From: Pyricularia pennisetigena
Lineage: Eukaryota > Ascomycota > Sordariomycetes > Magnaporthales > Pyriculariaceae
Assembly (NCBI RefSeq): GCF_004337985.1
Contig: NW_021940920.1
Location: 1,658,549 to 1,722,548 of the forward strand
DNA: 64,000 nt
Direction: 5' to 3'
A program made the position numbers and the translations under genes. The stretch's first letter is position 1; every line of letters begins with the position of its first letter. Below the pieces are notes generated by a model. That model saw nothing but the letters and a program-made list of their open reading frames with translations. It did not search any database and had not been told where the DNA came from. This document shows, one piece after another, positions 20,964 to 31,479 of the stretch.

Positions 20964-22442
20964 GTAGAGTCATGATGGTGCAGGAGAGAATTGTCATGTT
21001 CATTTAGGAGATATTAGGTAGATCCCGCGTCAGCTGACGCAGAAGCATGTAAAAGGTTGAAGGGTGGGGAAACGAATGAGGGATGGTCCTTGGTGATTTT
21101 CCAGACATGCACCAAGATAGTTTTGTTATTCCCGCGATATGAAATTGTTTCACGGCTGCAGTTGCTTACTTTGATTTAGCTTTTTTCTTTTTTTTTTTTT
21201 CCTTCTCTTGGTAAATTATGCAATACAACTCCTCCTTTGAACTTCAGAGATAGTCCGTGCCAGACGTCCTTGTCGGTTGAGGTAGGTGTATATTGCCATG
21301 CGCATGCGGCTACAGATGTGTTGTGTGTTGTCGCTCAAGTATACAAGGTTCCAGGAGGGGGAACCTGGCCCGTTTGGGACAATCTGCAACCATCCTATCT
21401 GCAGTAAGCTTGTTCTCATCCGTCCTCATGAACCGTTATATTGGATTATTTCGCCAATGAAACAAGTTTCAAGGTACTTTGACTGCATATGCGCGCAGAT
21501 TCAGCCGCCCCGGCCCAAAGAGCGCGGCCGGTTGGACACCAGAGTCACCAGACTGGACCGCTCGAGACTGCAAGGAGCTTGAGGCTTGCAGTGACAAACG
21601 CCACAAGGTTCATGAGATTATGCATAGTCCTGACTCATAAATAAAGGGGACCACTCGCTTAGCCTTGGAGTCGTAATCAAAAACAAAAAAAGATGAATGA
21701 GGCTGGTCGGGCGGCGGTTGTCTCCACCGTTACATTTGTGCATCTGTCGCTTATTTTTTGCCTAGGAGGGGAGGGAGGGGCCGAAAAAATCCGGCTCGCT
21801 TGACCAAAGCCGCGAGACGCCACTTTTGTTGTTTAGTTTTGTTTGCTTGATTGCCCCAGTGCTACCTTGTCAGCCTCCAAGGGCCACAAGTCGACGTAAC
21901 ATGACAAAATTTAAGTTTTCAAGGGACTGTGGGAGTTGTATCATTGCCTGCATACAAGCGTCATTCTAGACCAAACAACCCTCGGGTGCTTGGGCGGGGA
22001 AACACGCCATCCGGAGAGAACAACGGCCCATCTTTAGTTGTGGATCTATCCAGAAACGGCTGTGATTCGAGAGTTGGATTGACGTTTTGGAACAAAGAAC
22101 AATGGTCAGTCGTGAGGGGAAGGGTCAGTGCCGACCCTTGTGAATCTTATTGGCCGCGAATCTGATTAACTTGGTGCGTATTATATTCCCTCAGCATATG
22201 AGTTTCACCCCGCCCAGCCGAGTAAATGCCAAAGGACAGAATACACGGATGACCCTTTTACTTATATCTATCCTCGAAGGAAAGGAAAAAAAAAAAGAAA
22301 AAGTCATAGCATACTGACACACCATCCCAAGACATTAGCCTTTTTTTTTCATTTTCTTGCTAAAAAGATATACCCTTACAATACACACTCCACTGTTAGA
22401 CGCTTTTTTTTTAGCACACCTTCACAAACAAAAATCTTCAAT
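20964..22442. other. intergenic region, no gene seen
   Basis: The space between the HxxHC protein and the 2OG oxygenase holds only short accidental frames, homopolymer runs (T at 21181-21201, A near 21680) and an AT-rich stretch just before the next start. No RNA gene or repeat is recognised. Confidence 0.6.
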
Positions 22443-23621
22443 ATGGGCTACGCAAAGAACGACTCAAAGGCCGCAAACGCCTCTTCAGTCGAGATCCCGT
22501 TCGACATGCCCGTCATTGACTACAAGGGTATGCACGGGAGCCCTGAAGAGCGGGCAAAGTGGCTGAATGAGCTGGATAAGGGATTCCAGACTTATGGGTT
22601 CTGTTATCTGTCTAATTCCACCATCTCTGAAGAACTGCTCGAGGAGGCATTTGAGTGGGTAAGTTGATATTTCTGCCGATATGTTCTTCTTGTCTACAAT
22701 GAGGTCAGTTTTTTTTTTTTTTTTTTTTTTTCTTGCTGACTTGGCAACTGTTAGTCACGCCGTCTCTTTGCGCTCCCGTTCGAGACAAAGATGAAGGCAG
22801 AGCACCCTGCGTATGAGACGCCTTACAGTCATCGTGGGTATGCCAAGCAGGGAGTGGGCCACACGGTGCAGCTGCTCTTCGACCACGACGAGATTGAAAA
22901 GACCAAAATCACAGAGCCCGAGATCAAAGAGACCTTTGAGCTGGGCAACGGCCTCCCCAACAGCGGGCTGGTGCCCAACAACTACGTGCCCGAGGAGGAC
23001 CTGCCAGGGTTCCGTGCGTTCCACGAGAAGTGGTTCGTGGAGTGCACCAAGCTGGCGCAGAGCCTGCTCAAGGACTGCGGCGACGCGCTGGGGCTCAAGG
23101 ACCCGGAGCTGTTCTGCAAGCAGCACTCGATGAACGACGCGCACATCAGCCTGATGCACTACCCGGAAATCTCCATCGAGCCCCTGCACAGCGGCAAGGC
23201 GGCGCGCCTGAACGCGCACACCGACTACGGCAGCCTGACCATGCTCTTCCAGGGCGAGATCGGCGGGCTCGAGGTGTACGACGGCGACGTCTTCAAGCCC
23301 ATCGTGCCCAAGAAGGGCACCATCATCCTCAACGTCGGCGACATGCTGGAGCGCCAGTCCAACGGCCGCTGGAAGAGCTCGCTGCACCGCGTCGTGGGCC
23401 CGCGCGAGATCATGATGCAGGAGGGCTACGACCCCAAGGGCACCGTGATTGACAGGTACACCATCGTCTACTTCTGCCAGCCCGACGCCTCTGTCATGAT
23501 CGACACGGCCCCGGGGTGCGAGGAGCCGGGCGCCTGGAAGCCCACCATGGTCGGAGACTGGGGCGACAAGATGACTTCTCTCGAATGGCTGCACAAGCGG
23601 TATCTGGCCGAGTTTCACTGA
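22443..23621 (+). CDS. 2-oxoglutarate/Fe(II) oxygenase, isopenicillin-N-synthase type
   Basis: Two exons, 22443-22658 and 22755-23621, give 360 residues. The intron runs from GTAAGT to TTAG and contains a 20-base T run. The N-terminal DIOX_N domain begins near residue 17 (IPFDMPVIDY). The iron site is His227 and Asp229 (NAHTDYGSL) with His283 (SSLHRVV), and Arg306/Thr308 (DRYTIVYF) would bind the 2-oxoglutarate carboxylate. All are present, so the enzyme should be active. Fungal relatives hydroxylate, desaturate or cyclise small metabolites and peptides; the substrate here is unknown. It lies between the HxxHC protein and the halogenase on the same strand. The 3' flank has a long T-rich stretch (23641-23702). 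Confidence 0.9.
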
Positions 23622-23640
23622 GTCGTCATGTAGGAAAGAC

Positions 23641-23670
23641 TTTTTTTTTTGTTTTCTGTCCTTTTTTTTT

Positions 23671-23701
<31 letters not shown>

Positions 23702-23702
23702 C
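23641..23702. repeat. T-rich tract after the 2OG oxygenase
   Basis: Sixty-two bases that are almost all T, ending in an unbroken run of about 30. It is probably in the 3' untranslated region. Length is prone to assembly error. Confidence 0.8.
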
Positions 23703-25223
23703 CTTGAGTCGGCCGCGCTGTGTAGATAAGCCTTCGTTAGTCTGTTTTGGGAAATAACAAAACAAATGCTTGAATTAGCTTAATTGCTTTCCTTGCTGCA
23801 TGCGTTATTGGTGGAGCCAAACGGTTCAACCCCACCCCTGACCAAGGCGCAAACCGGCCCATAACATTGGCTTGGACACCCACAGCCCCTCAATAAATCC
23901 CAGCTGCGTACATATATTCCCATGTCGTTTGTGCCTCAAATATATATCGTAGCTTCACTACAAGTAAAATCATCATATATTGTTTTGCTTTTCCTAGGCC
24001 CAATCTATGTGTAGGAATTCGAGATTGCGACAAATACGTAATGCAAATTTTTACTCTAATCATCTCTGTCTGTCTCTCCAATACAAAAGATACAAGGCTT
24101 GTGTGGGTTTATAAGTGCCTTACTTGCAAGGCACCTGACCGCGCATGTGCATCTTTATTACAAGGGATCCCGACCCAAGTGCAGTTTCTAGAGTTATTCC
24201 AACAACCACCGTCCCGACGAAACGGTGAAACAAAAAAACAAACTTTGTATCACGGTAGCTGATTTCGGCAATCAAGCTTTGGGGGCTGCCCTAAATACCT
24301 TTTCCTATTTAGCTGATCTGTGGATCTCAATGGGGCATTGGATTTGACTCGCTGCGGTGTGGCTTGAGTTCCAGCCCTGATCCTAAGGACCTGAGGATGG
24401 CGAATGGACACCTTGCCTAGGCGGCTCCGTACCCTGCACCCTGCAACTCTGGGGTTTTGGCCACGGGATGTGGGCTTGATCATCGTGTAAGCTCCTCGCC
24501 TATCGAATAATCCACACACTAAGCCACATGAATGTCATCCCACCGGTATGAGATGACACGGCTGGCATGATTACCTTAACTCGTGGGATCCTTGTAAAAG
24601 TCGCGACGAATCCCGTACATAGGATAGGAAACGAACGAAAAAGAAGGAAAAAGACAAAAGGACAAAAGGACAAAAGTCCAGGAAGGATATTCTTGCCGCA
24701 CTCGAGTCATGGCTTCCAGTTGAAAATATTGATTCAGACAAGACCTCATTCGTGTCTTCTCAGGTGGCATAACTCCATGCTTGTGTAAGGATCATTCATG
24801 TAATCGGAGGGGCGATACTCGGGTCCAATTGCGAGATGTTGCTAGTCTTGAGCAATCAACAGTTTGATTCTCGGTATGGTCACTTGGTCATGTTGGAACG
24901 GGGCTAGCACGACTATTGTTTTCTCTCGATGGGTCTTGCCGTCTTGGACTGGAATCAATGATGATATCTAGCCCCTTTGGGCTTTTGACGTATGATATTT
25001 AGGACCGCTGAGCTGTTGGTTCTGGGCCTGCGATGGAATGCATTTCACCATATCACTGCACTGGCCAGCACTGAGACAGCCACATAATTAATTCCAATTG
25101 TATACAAGCCCGGTCGTATATCGGCACCTCATATTGCGTCGGGGGTGTACTCACTAGAGCATTTCCAAACAATACTCAGTTTCACGGCACACACTTCCTT
25201 CTTCTTGGTCCATTCATTCCACC
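23703..25223. other. intergenic region, no gene seen
   Basis: There are only short frames on both strands, none with domain features or splice support. It serves as 3' flank of the oxygenase and promoter of the halogenase-like gene. No repeats stand out apart from small tandem GGACAAAA-type units near 24650-24670. Confidence 0.55.
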
Positions 25224-27164
25224 ATGGTCGCCGCAGCTCCGACGCCTCGGTTCACCTTCACCGAGCGAGCTGAGGCAGGCAACCTGTCCGACTCGGAGAT
25301 ACTCAACTCGGCCAATCCTGCCGGCGCTGAGATCCCTAGCGAGTCCGACGTGGTCGTTGCCGGCGGTGGAATCCACGGCTTGATCTATGCCATCCACGCT
25401 GCCAGGCACGACCCTGGCAATGTCAAGATCTCCGTGGTCGAGAAGGCCAGCAAGCCCAGCTACAAGATTGGAGAGAGCACACTGCCGCTTTTCGCCATGT
25501 GGTGCAAGATGAATGGCCTGACGGCCGAGCACCTCCTGCGCATCTTTGGCGTCAAGGATGGCCTCTGCTTCTACTTCCTGGACCGCAACGACCCGGCAAG
25601 GTGCACCGACTTCCTGATCAACGGCACACCGGGTCTTTATCTCAGCGGATACCAGCTCGAACGCCCCATCAGCGAGCTGCTCTTCACACTGATGGCCCAG
25701 CGGAGCGGCGTCAACGTCTACCACGGCAAGACTGTAGACTTTGGCGGCTCCAAGGTCCAAGGCGGCCTTGGGAACAACACAATCAAAGTAGGCCAGTCCA
25801 AGGGGCTCGGCGACAAGATCGTGGACGTAAACAGCTCGCTCCTGATTGATGCAACTGGGCGCTTCCGTCAATATGCTTCAAAAAAGGCTTCTCTTCACCG
25901 CTTCGAGGGCTTCAACACGGACGCGTTCTGGGGATACTTTACCTATCCTGAAGATGAGAGCAAGATTCGGTTCCGTCTCTACGAGGGCTGCCACACAAAT
26001 CACCTCTGCTTCCCGGAAGGCTGGTTCTGGGTCATCCGCATCCTCTCGTGGCAGGGTAACCCGACGGCCAAGCTCATGGACATGCTGACGTATCTGCTCG
26101 ACTGTGCGGATGCCGGCGTGCCAGGCGACCAGATCCCGAGCACAGACGAACTGGCCAAGATGTTTGGGCTCAAGTATCGCTGGGTCACGAGCATCGGCGT
26201 CGCGGCGCGCAACGACGTCAGGTACCCCGAGGACCTGTCGTCGTACGGCTCCACGGAGGCGGAGCAGAAGTTTTATTACTTTGTGCGCAAGTATCCGCTC
26301 ATCGACGAGTTCATGAGCAACTTCACGCTCGTCGAGGACCTGTACGGGCCCAAGACGACGTGGTTCGTCCGCAAGACGCTCACGTACCAATCCCCCGTGG
26401 TGTCGGGCGAGGGCTGGCTCGCCATAGGCGACGCGTGCGGCTTCACGAACCCGCTGCTGTCGCCGGGCATCAACGCCAACATGTCGACGTCGACGTACGC
26501 GGCGGAGCTCACGCACGCGGCGCTGAACGCGGCGCGCCGGGCCACGGACCCCGCGGCGGCCGAGCAGTCGATCCGGCAGACGTTGGCGCCGTACGACGGC
26601 TTCGCCAGGGAGCTGATCCCGGCGCTGGACAAGATGAACCGCTTCCAGTACGTCTGCTTCCGCGACCCGCGCCTCGGCCCGCAGGTGTCGTGCATCTGGC
26701 AGAACCTGGCCAGCGTCCTGGCCGGCTACGGGTCGATGCAGGGCAGGTTCGCCCTGACGCGCGACACGTTCCTGCGCTACGCCACCAACTGGAGGTGGGG
26801 ATCCAAGGTGCCCGAGTGGGAAAAGGTGGCCGACGAGACCCTCCGGCTTCTCGGCCCCGTGCCGCTCGAGGACGACGTGCCCGACGCCACCGTGCGGGAG
26901 GTCATTGATTTTTGCAACGGCGTCAAGGACTCGGTCGTCGCCTCGCGCGAGCTCAACGTCCGCTGGTCCGGCATGTTTCGCTGCTACGACCAGCAACTGC
27001 AGTATCGCGAGGACAAGGTGGAGAACGACGGCTTCATGGCCCAGTGCTCCCGCTGTTCTTCTTGGCTCGTTCGGCGTCCGGACTGGAGGAGGTGTTTCTC
27101 GTGCGGCAAGGAGCGGACCGAGCAGGAATCCATCGTTTTGTGGAACCCTCCAATGGCGGCTTAG
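25224..27164 (+). CDS. FAD-dependent halogenase-like monooxygenase with C-terminal zinc-ribbon-like tail
   Basis: The protein has 646 residues in one exon, with start context CACCATGG. The FAD-binding GGGIHG lies at 47-52. GEST at 83-86 matches the GES(T)LP loop of flavin halogenases, IDATGRF lies at 208-214, and the WxWxI signature is at 267-271 (WFWVI) but followed by Arg instead of the usual Pro. A second FAD motif is WLAIGDACGF with NPLLSPGIN. This set fits tryptophan-halogenase-type enzymes more than simple hydroxylases, but the catalytic Lys cannot be placed with confidence. Residues 608-627 add CSRC...CFSC (CX2C-X12-CX2C), which is unusual for the family. The gene sits between the 2OG oxygenase and the asparagine synthetase on the same strand. 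Chlorination or bromination of a cluster product is inferred. Confidence 0.82.
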   Translation: MVAAAPTPRFTFTERAEAGNLSDSEILNSANPAGAEIPSESDVVVAGGGIHGLIYAIHAARHDPGNVKISVVEKASKPSYKIGESTLPLFAMWCKMNGLTAEHLLRIFGVKDGLCFYFLDRNDPARCTDFLINGTPGLYLSGYQLERPISELLFTLMAQRSGVNVYHGKTVDFGGSKVQGGLGNNTIKVGQSKGLGDKIVDVNSSLLIDATGRFRQYASKKASLHRFEGFNTDAFWGYFTYPEDESKIRFRLYEGCHTNHLCFPEGWFWVIRILSWQGNPTAKLMDMLTYLLDCADAGVPGDQIPSTDELAKMFGLKYRWVTSIGVAARNDVRYPEDLSSYGSTEAEQKFYYFVRKYPLIDEFMSNFTLVEDLYGPKTTWFVRKTLTYQSPVVSGEGWLAIGDACGFTNPLLSPGINANMSTSTYAAELTHAALNAARRATDPAAAEQSIRQTLAPYDGFARELIPALDKMNRFQYVCFRDPRLGPQVSCIWQNLASVLAGYGSMQGRFALTRDTFLRYATNWRWGSKVPEWEKVADETLRLLGPVPLEDDVPDATVREVIDFCNGVKDSVVASRELNVRWSGMFRCYDQQLQYREDKVENDGFMAQCSRCSSWLVRRPDWRRCFSCGKERTEQESIVLWNPPMAA

Positions 27165-28864
27165 GGGATTACGTGTGCGTGCTTCCAGATACTGCATATA
27201 GATACTAATCGCTGGTTGGCTGAATTACCCGTCTTTTGCGTCTTTTGCGTCTTTTGCCTAAAAAAAAAAAAAATAAAAATAAAACTTGAATGAATCATGA
27301 ACAAGCTTTTACCAACCAAGTGTTGCTTCCTGTGGTAGTATCCCGCTGCAAAGCCTTGCCAAGAACATCTTTGCACCTCCCAGAACTATGGTAGAAGTCG
27401 TTCGTTACAACTTACCCTTCCATTTTGATAAACAAGTTTTTAAGTTTGCCAATATTGACGCATTGTGGGCCGGGGGTCGATCACTCGCTTACAGAGAACG
27501 GGACTACGCGCGGGGGGAGGGGGGCCCGAAACTGACCAAGCAAACCCCCGCGATTTTCAAAAAGGGGCCTGCCAAGAGTCTCCCCCGATGCGCGGGCTCG
27601 GTTCTGCTCCATATTTGACGGCGCAATGTCGGCTGGGCCATCATGCACCTCGAAAACCTTATTGATTCACTTTTGCCGCTAACCGCCACGTCCCTTAGAA
27701 GGGAAAGGATTGCAGAAGTGGGAACCTCGCCACGCAGCCGCCAAGTTGAAATCACATGTACGTAGAAAAACAAGTACAGATATTGATAAAACAGTATTGA
27801 GTTCGGTGGCAATGTGGGCCGTTGAGAGTCTTGCTTGTATGAGCACGATTTATTACCATGTACGGTATATAGATGGCCACCTTGATCTAGAACCGGCCAA
27901 GAGGCCAAGCCCCCGAGGATGACGCGCTTGCAGCTATTCTTCTCATCAGAACAGGAAGGGATTTGCGTCGGGCCAGAACAGATGGAGGAGAGCGAGCTGG
28001 GGAAGCTGGTTATGTGAAAGAGTTTCTTTTTGTTGACAAGTCTTGGAACTAGGCGCTTACAAGCCCGGCCCCGGCCCCGAGGACCGAACACATGAGAGCT
28101 CGCTCGTACGACAACAAGAACATCCTGCATCGTGCAAGGCAAGTGGGTGCAAGAGCATCAAAAGGAACACACAGTGGCAGTGTTGTTCTAGCCAAGCCCC
28201 GAGGGGAAAATCTCTTGTGAAATTTTCCCATCACGACAAAAGGATGCTGCCGTCACGTTGATGTAGAGGACGGTTGACGACATCAAAGCAATAATGGCGA
28301 ACTGCTTTCATCTTTGTTGTTGAATCATCTCTGCCGTCCGAGTCTCGTTACGAATTTGATAAATTGGTGCCAAACAATAGTTTCAAGCTACGAGTGAATT
28401 CGTAATCATTGGCACAGAAGCAATCACGGTCTAACGACGCCAAAATCCCGCTTACTTCAGCTGAGATGTAACTTTTGCCGGATGAGAACACAGTCTAGAT
28501 AGGCCCTTTTATTCGTCGGCTGTTGATTGATTTGTAACGCAAATATATTTACACGTTTCGTAACAAGTTTTGATAGTGTAACCCCAGCATATCCATGTTG
28601 AAACTTGACAGCTTAGGCAAACCGATCGTAACAAGAAAAGGAAAACGATTCAGGTTCCTGCATATCCCTCAGCCAACATGACCACATCGGCTCGGCATCT
28701 GCCTCATATGCCGCAACGAAGTATTTGCGTCTTTCGGACTTGATCCCGGGTTCATAAGTCTTCAAGACAAGATGAGCCTGGATTTTATGAAATTTATGAT
28801 TCCATCTATCAAATAAATCCTCTATGAAATCCATCTCATATTGCTCGTGTGTGTTTTGGACACC
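27165..28864. other. intergenic region, no gene seen
   Basis: It contains a short CTTTTGCGT triplet repeat near 27232-27257 and A-rich tracts. Reading frames of up to 212 residues on the minus strand (28142-27504) have no domain, low quality composition and no splice logic, so they are not called. Confidence 0.5.
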
Positions 28865-31479
28865 ATGTGCGGAATAACAGCAACCGTCACCCTTGGTCGG
28901 GATGGTGTGGCGCATGCCACAAACGGTATCAACGGCGCCAACGGGGCCGCTAGCCTGAACGGTCACGTCCAAGTTGGGCCCGGAAAACACGGCCAACTTC
29001 GCAGCCAGCTGGAGCAAAGCCTCGAGACCATCGCCCACAGGGGGCCTGACGCCTCGGGAGTGTGGATCNNNNNNNNNNNNNNNNNNNNNNNNNNNNNNNN
29101 NNNNNNNNNNNNNNNNNNNNNNNNNNNNNNNNNNNNNNNNNNNNNNNNNNNNNNNNNNNNNNNNNNNNNNNNNNNNNNNNNNNNNNNNNNNNNNNNNNNN
29201 NNNNNNNNNNNNNNNNNNNNNNNNNNNNNNNNNNNNNNNNNNNNNNNNNNNNNNNNNNNNNNNNNNNNNNNNNNNNNNNNNNNNNNCCCCCACACCGAAG
29301 CTGCAGCAGCCTGCCTAGACCAGCCCCTAAACATCAGCTTCTTCTTCAACCCGCCCCCCTAGGCCTGGGCCACAGGCGACTCGCCATCAACGACCTGACT
29401 CCGGACGGCGTGCAGCCCATGCACAGCGACGACGGCAAAATCCACGCCGTCGTCAACGGCGAGATCTACGATCACGACGCCATCAGGGAGCGGTGCATCA
29501 AGGAGCATGGCTACAAGTTCAAGGGCCACTGCGACAGCGAGGTGCTTATTGCGCTTTACAAGATTCATGGCGCACCCGAATTCATGCAGCGCCTGCGAGG
29601 TGAGTTCGCCTTTGTCATTTATGACGAGAGGGACGGGCGAGTCATTGCCGCCAGGGACCGGTTCGGCATCAAACCCATGTTTTGGACCATACAGGGGGAT
29701 GGCGCCGGCAGGCGGTTGCTGTTCAGCTCGGAGATGAAGGGCTTCCTGGCTCTTGGCTGGCAGCCGGAATGGAACGTCTATGGCCTGATTACTTCGTCAT
29801 CTCTCCAGGACGATAAGACGGTATTTAAGGATGTTTGGAACATCAATCCCGGTGCCTGGATGGAGATATCCAAAGATGGCCAGATTCGACACCACCAGTA
29901 TTGGGACGCGAATTATAAAGACAAGGTTAGTGAAGGAAAAGAAAAGATGGCCCAGTTTCCGTTGCCGTCATGGTTTGTCTGTCAGTCCAGCTGAGCCCCT
30001 CGGTCATTAGCACGAGGTAGAGACCCGACCTCTGGAACAAATAATTCCAGAGGTCCGAAGGCACCTGGTAGAGGCGACCAGGCTCCGCCTCCGCGCCGAT
30101 GTCCCCGTGGGCATTTACCTTTCCGGGGGTATTGATTCGTCGACCGTTGCTGGAATAGTGACGCACCTCGTCCGCGAAGAAGGGGTCCGGCTCGGGAACC
30201 AGGATGCGACGAGACGAATCAAATGCTTCACGATTCAGTTCGGTGAATCCTCGGGCTTCAATGAGGCCGGTGAGCACTCCTCATGTGCCTCAGGCGAACG
30301 GACTGCGCAAGGGTGGTGGCGCGGGGCTGACATTCACGGCTCTGCACAGATATCGCCGAGCGCACGGCGGAGTGGCTGGGAGTCGAGATCATCAAGAAGG
30401 ACATGAACGAGGCCGAGTTGGCAAAGCATTTCGCAGATGCCATTTACCACTGCGAGCATCACCACTTTGACCTGAACACGGTCGGCAAGTTCTGTCTGTC
30501 CGCGCTACCCAGAGAGCACGGCGTACCTGTCGTGCTCACCGGCGAGGGTGCAGACGAGCAGTTTGCCGGCTACCCTTTCCTCCTGCAGGACTTTCTCTTG
30601 GAGCCGGATCCCGCATGGCCGGCCTCGGCGCTCAACAAGGCCGATGAAATTCGTCTGGGCATGCACCGGGAACTGGTAAACGACGTCGAAAAGACGATGA
30701 ATTACATCGGCATGTTTGACCACGGCTGGAAAGGCAAGCCGGAGCGTGGACTTTCAGTCGGATGGGGAGGGCTCAAGCTCCACCCAAAGGCGGACTTGTT
30801 TGCGCCGTGGGTCAGGGAGAGGTGGGGACATATTGACATCCGAGACTCGGTGGCCACGTCCATCCCTCCCGACGTCAAGGCCAAGATGGACCACAGCTGG
30901 CACCCGCTGCACACGTCCCTCTGGCTCTACACCAAGCTGGCGCTCCCAAACATGATCCTGACCTGCCTGGGCGACCGCGCCGAGATGGCCCACAGCATCG
31001 AGGCCCGGCCGCCTTTTCTGGACCACAACCTGGCCGAATACGTCAATTCGCTGCCCCCGAGCTTGAAGATTGCATACAGCCACGCCGAGGGTGAAGCCGT
31101 GGGCACCGGGTCGAGCATGTGGTGGCAGGACCTGAGCGCGGCGCGGCAGTCGCTGAGCGAGAAGTGGATCCTCAAAGAGGCCGCAAGGCCATTTATCACG
31201 CAGGAGCTGTACGAGCGGCGCAAGCATCCCTACACCGCTCCTATCAAATGGCCGCGCGATGGGCCGGTAAATCATCTGATGAAAAGCCTCATCACGCACG
31301 AGACCATCGAGAACCTGGGATTCATCGAGTGGGAGGACGCACGAGCCTGGCTGGAAACGGCCTTTGGGGATGATGCCGATTCGACATCATTTAGAAGGCT
31401 TGTCATCGTTGCGTCCTGGGTCGTCTTAAGCCAGAGGTTTGGGGTGAGGAAAGCTTCCAAGGAGGACTGGACCAACTGA
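28865..31479 (+). CDS. glutamine-dependent asparagine synthetase-like protein (sequence gap inside)
   Basis: Start at 28865 gives MCGI, placing the amidotransferase nucleophile Cys at position 2. Exons seen are 28865-29068 (then a 218-base gap), 29363-29925, 30011-30269 and 30350-31479. The acceptor at 29362 shows that an intron ends after the gap. The N-terminal class II glutaminase domain has AHRGPD, LGHRRLAI, NGEIYDH and CDSEV...RGEFAF. The synthetase domain has the ATP-binding SGGIDSS near 30124-30145, TGEGADEQFAGY, and ends at TN. An unusual Gly/Asn/Ala-rich insert follows residue 15. Housekeeping asparagine synthetase or an amide-forming tailoring enzyme are both possible; its place behind the halogenase and oxygenase favours the latter. 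Key residues visible outside the gap are intact. Confidence 0.88.
29069..29286. other. assembly gap (218 N) inside the asparagine synthetase gene
   Basis: Runs of N interrupt exon 1 and the first intron. The missing part should hold residues between GVWI and GLGHRRL, normally about 10-20 residues, so most of the gap is probably intron. Confidence 0.95.

Noticed and set aside
22755..23765. 336-residue minus-strand frame
   Set aside because: Antisense of the 2OG oxygenase exon 2. The sense strand has the iron ligands and spliced frame.
25878..27197. 439-residue minus-strand frame
   Set aside because: Antisense of the halogenase-like gene, with Arg/Val/Leu-rich composition typical of GC-rich complement frames.
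27504..28142. 212-residue minus-strand frame between halogenase and asparagine synthetase
   Set aside because: No domain, irregular composition, no conserved motif or intron logic.
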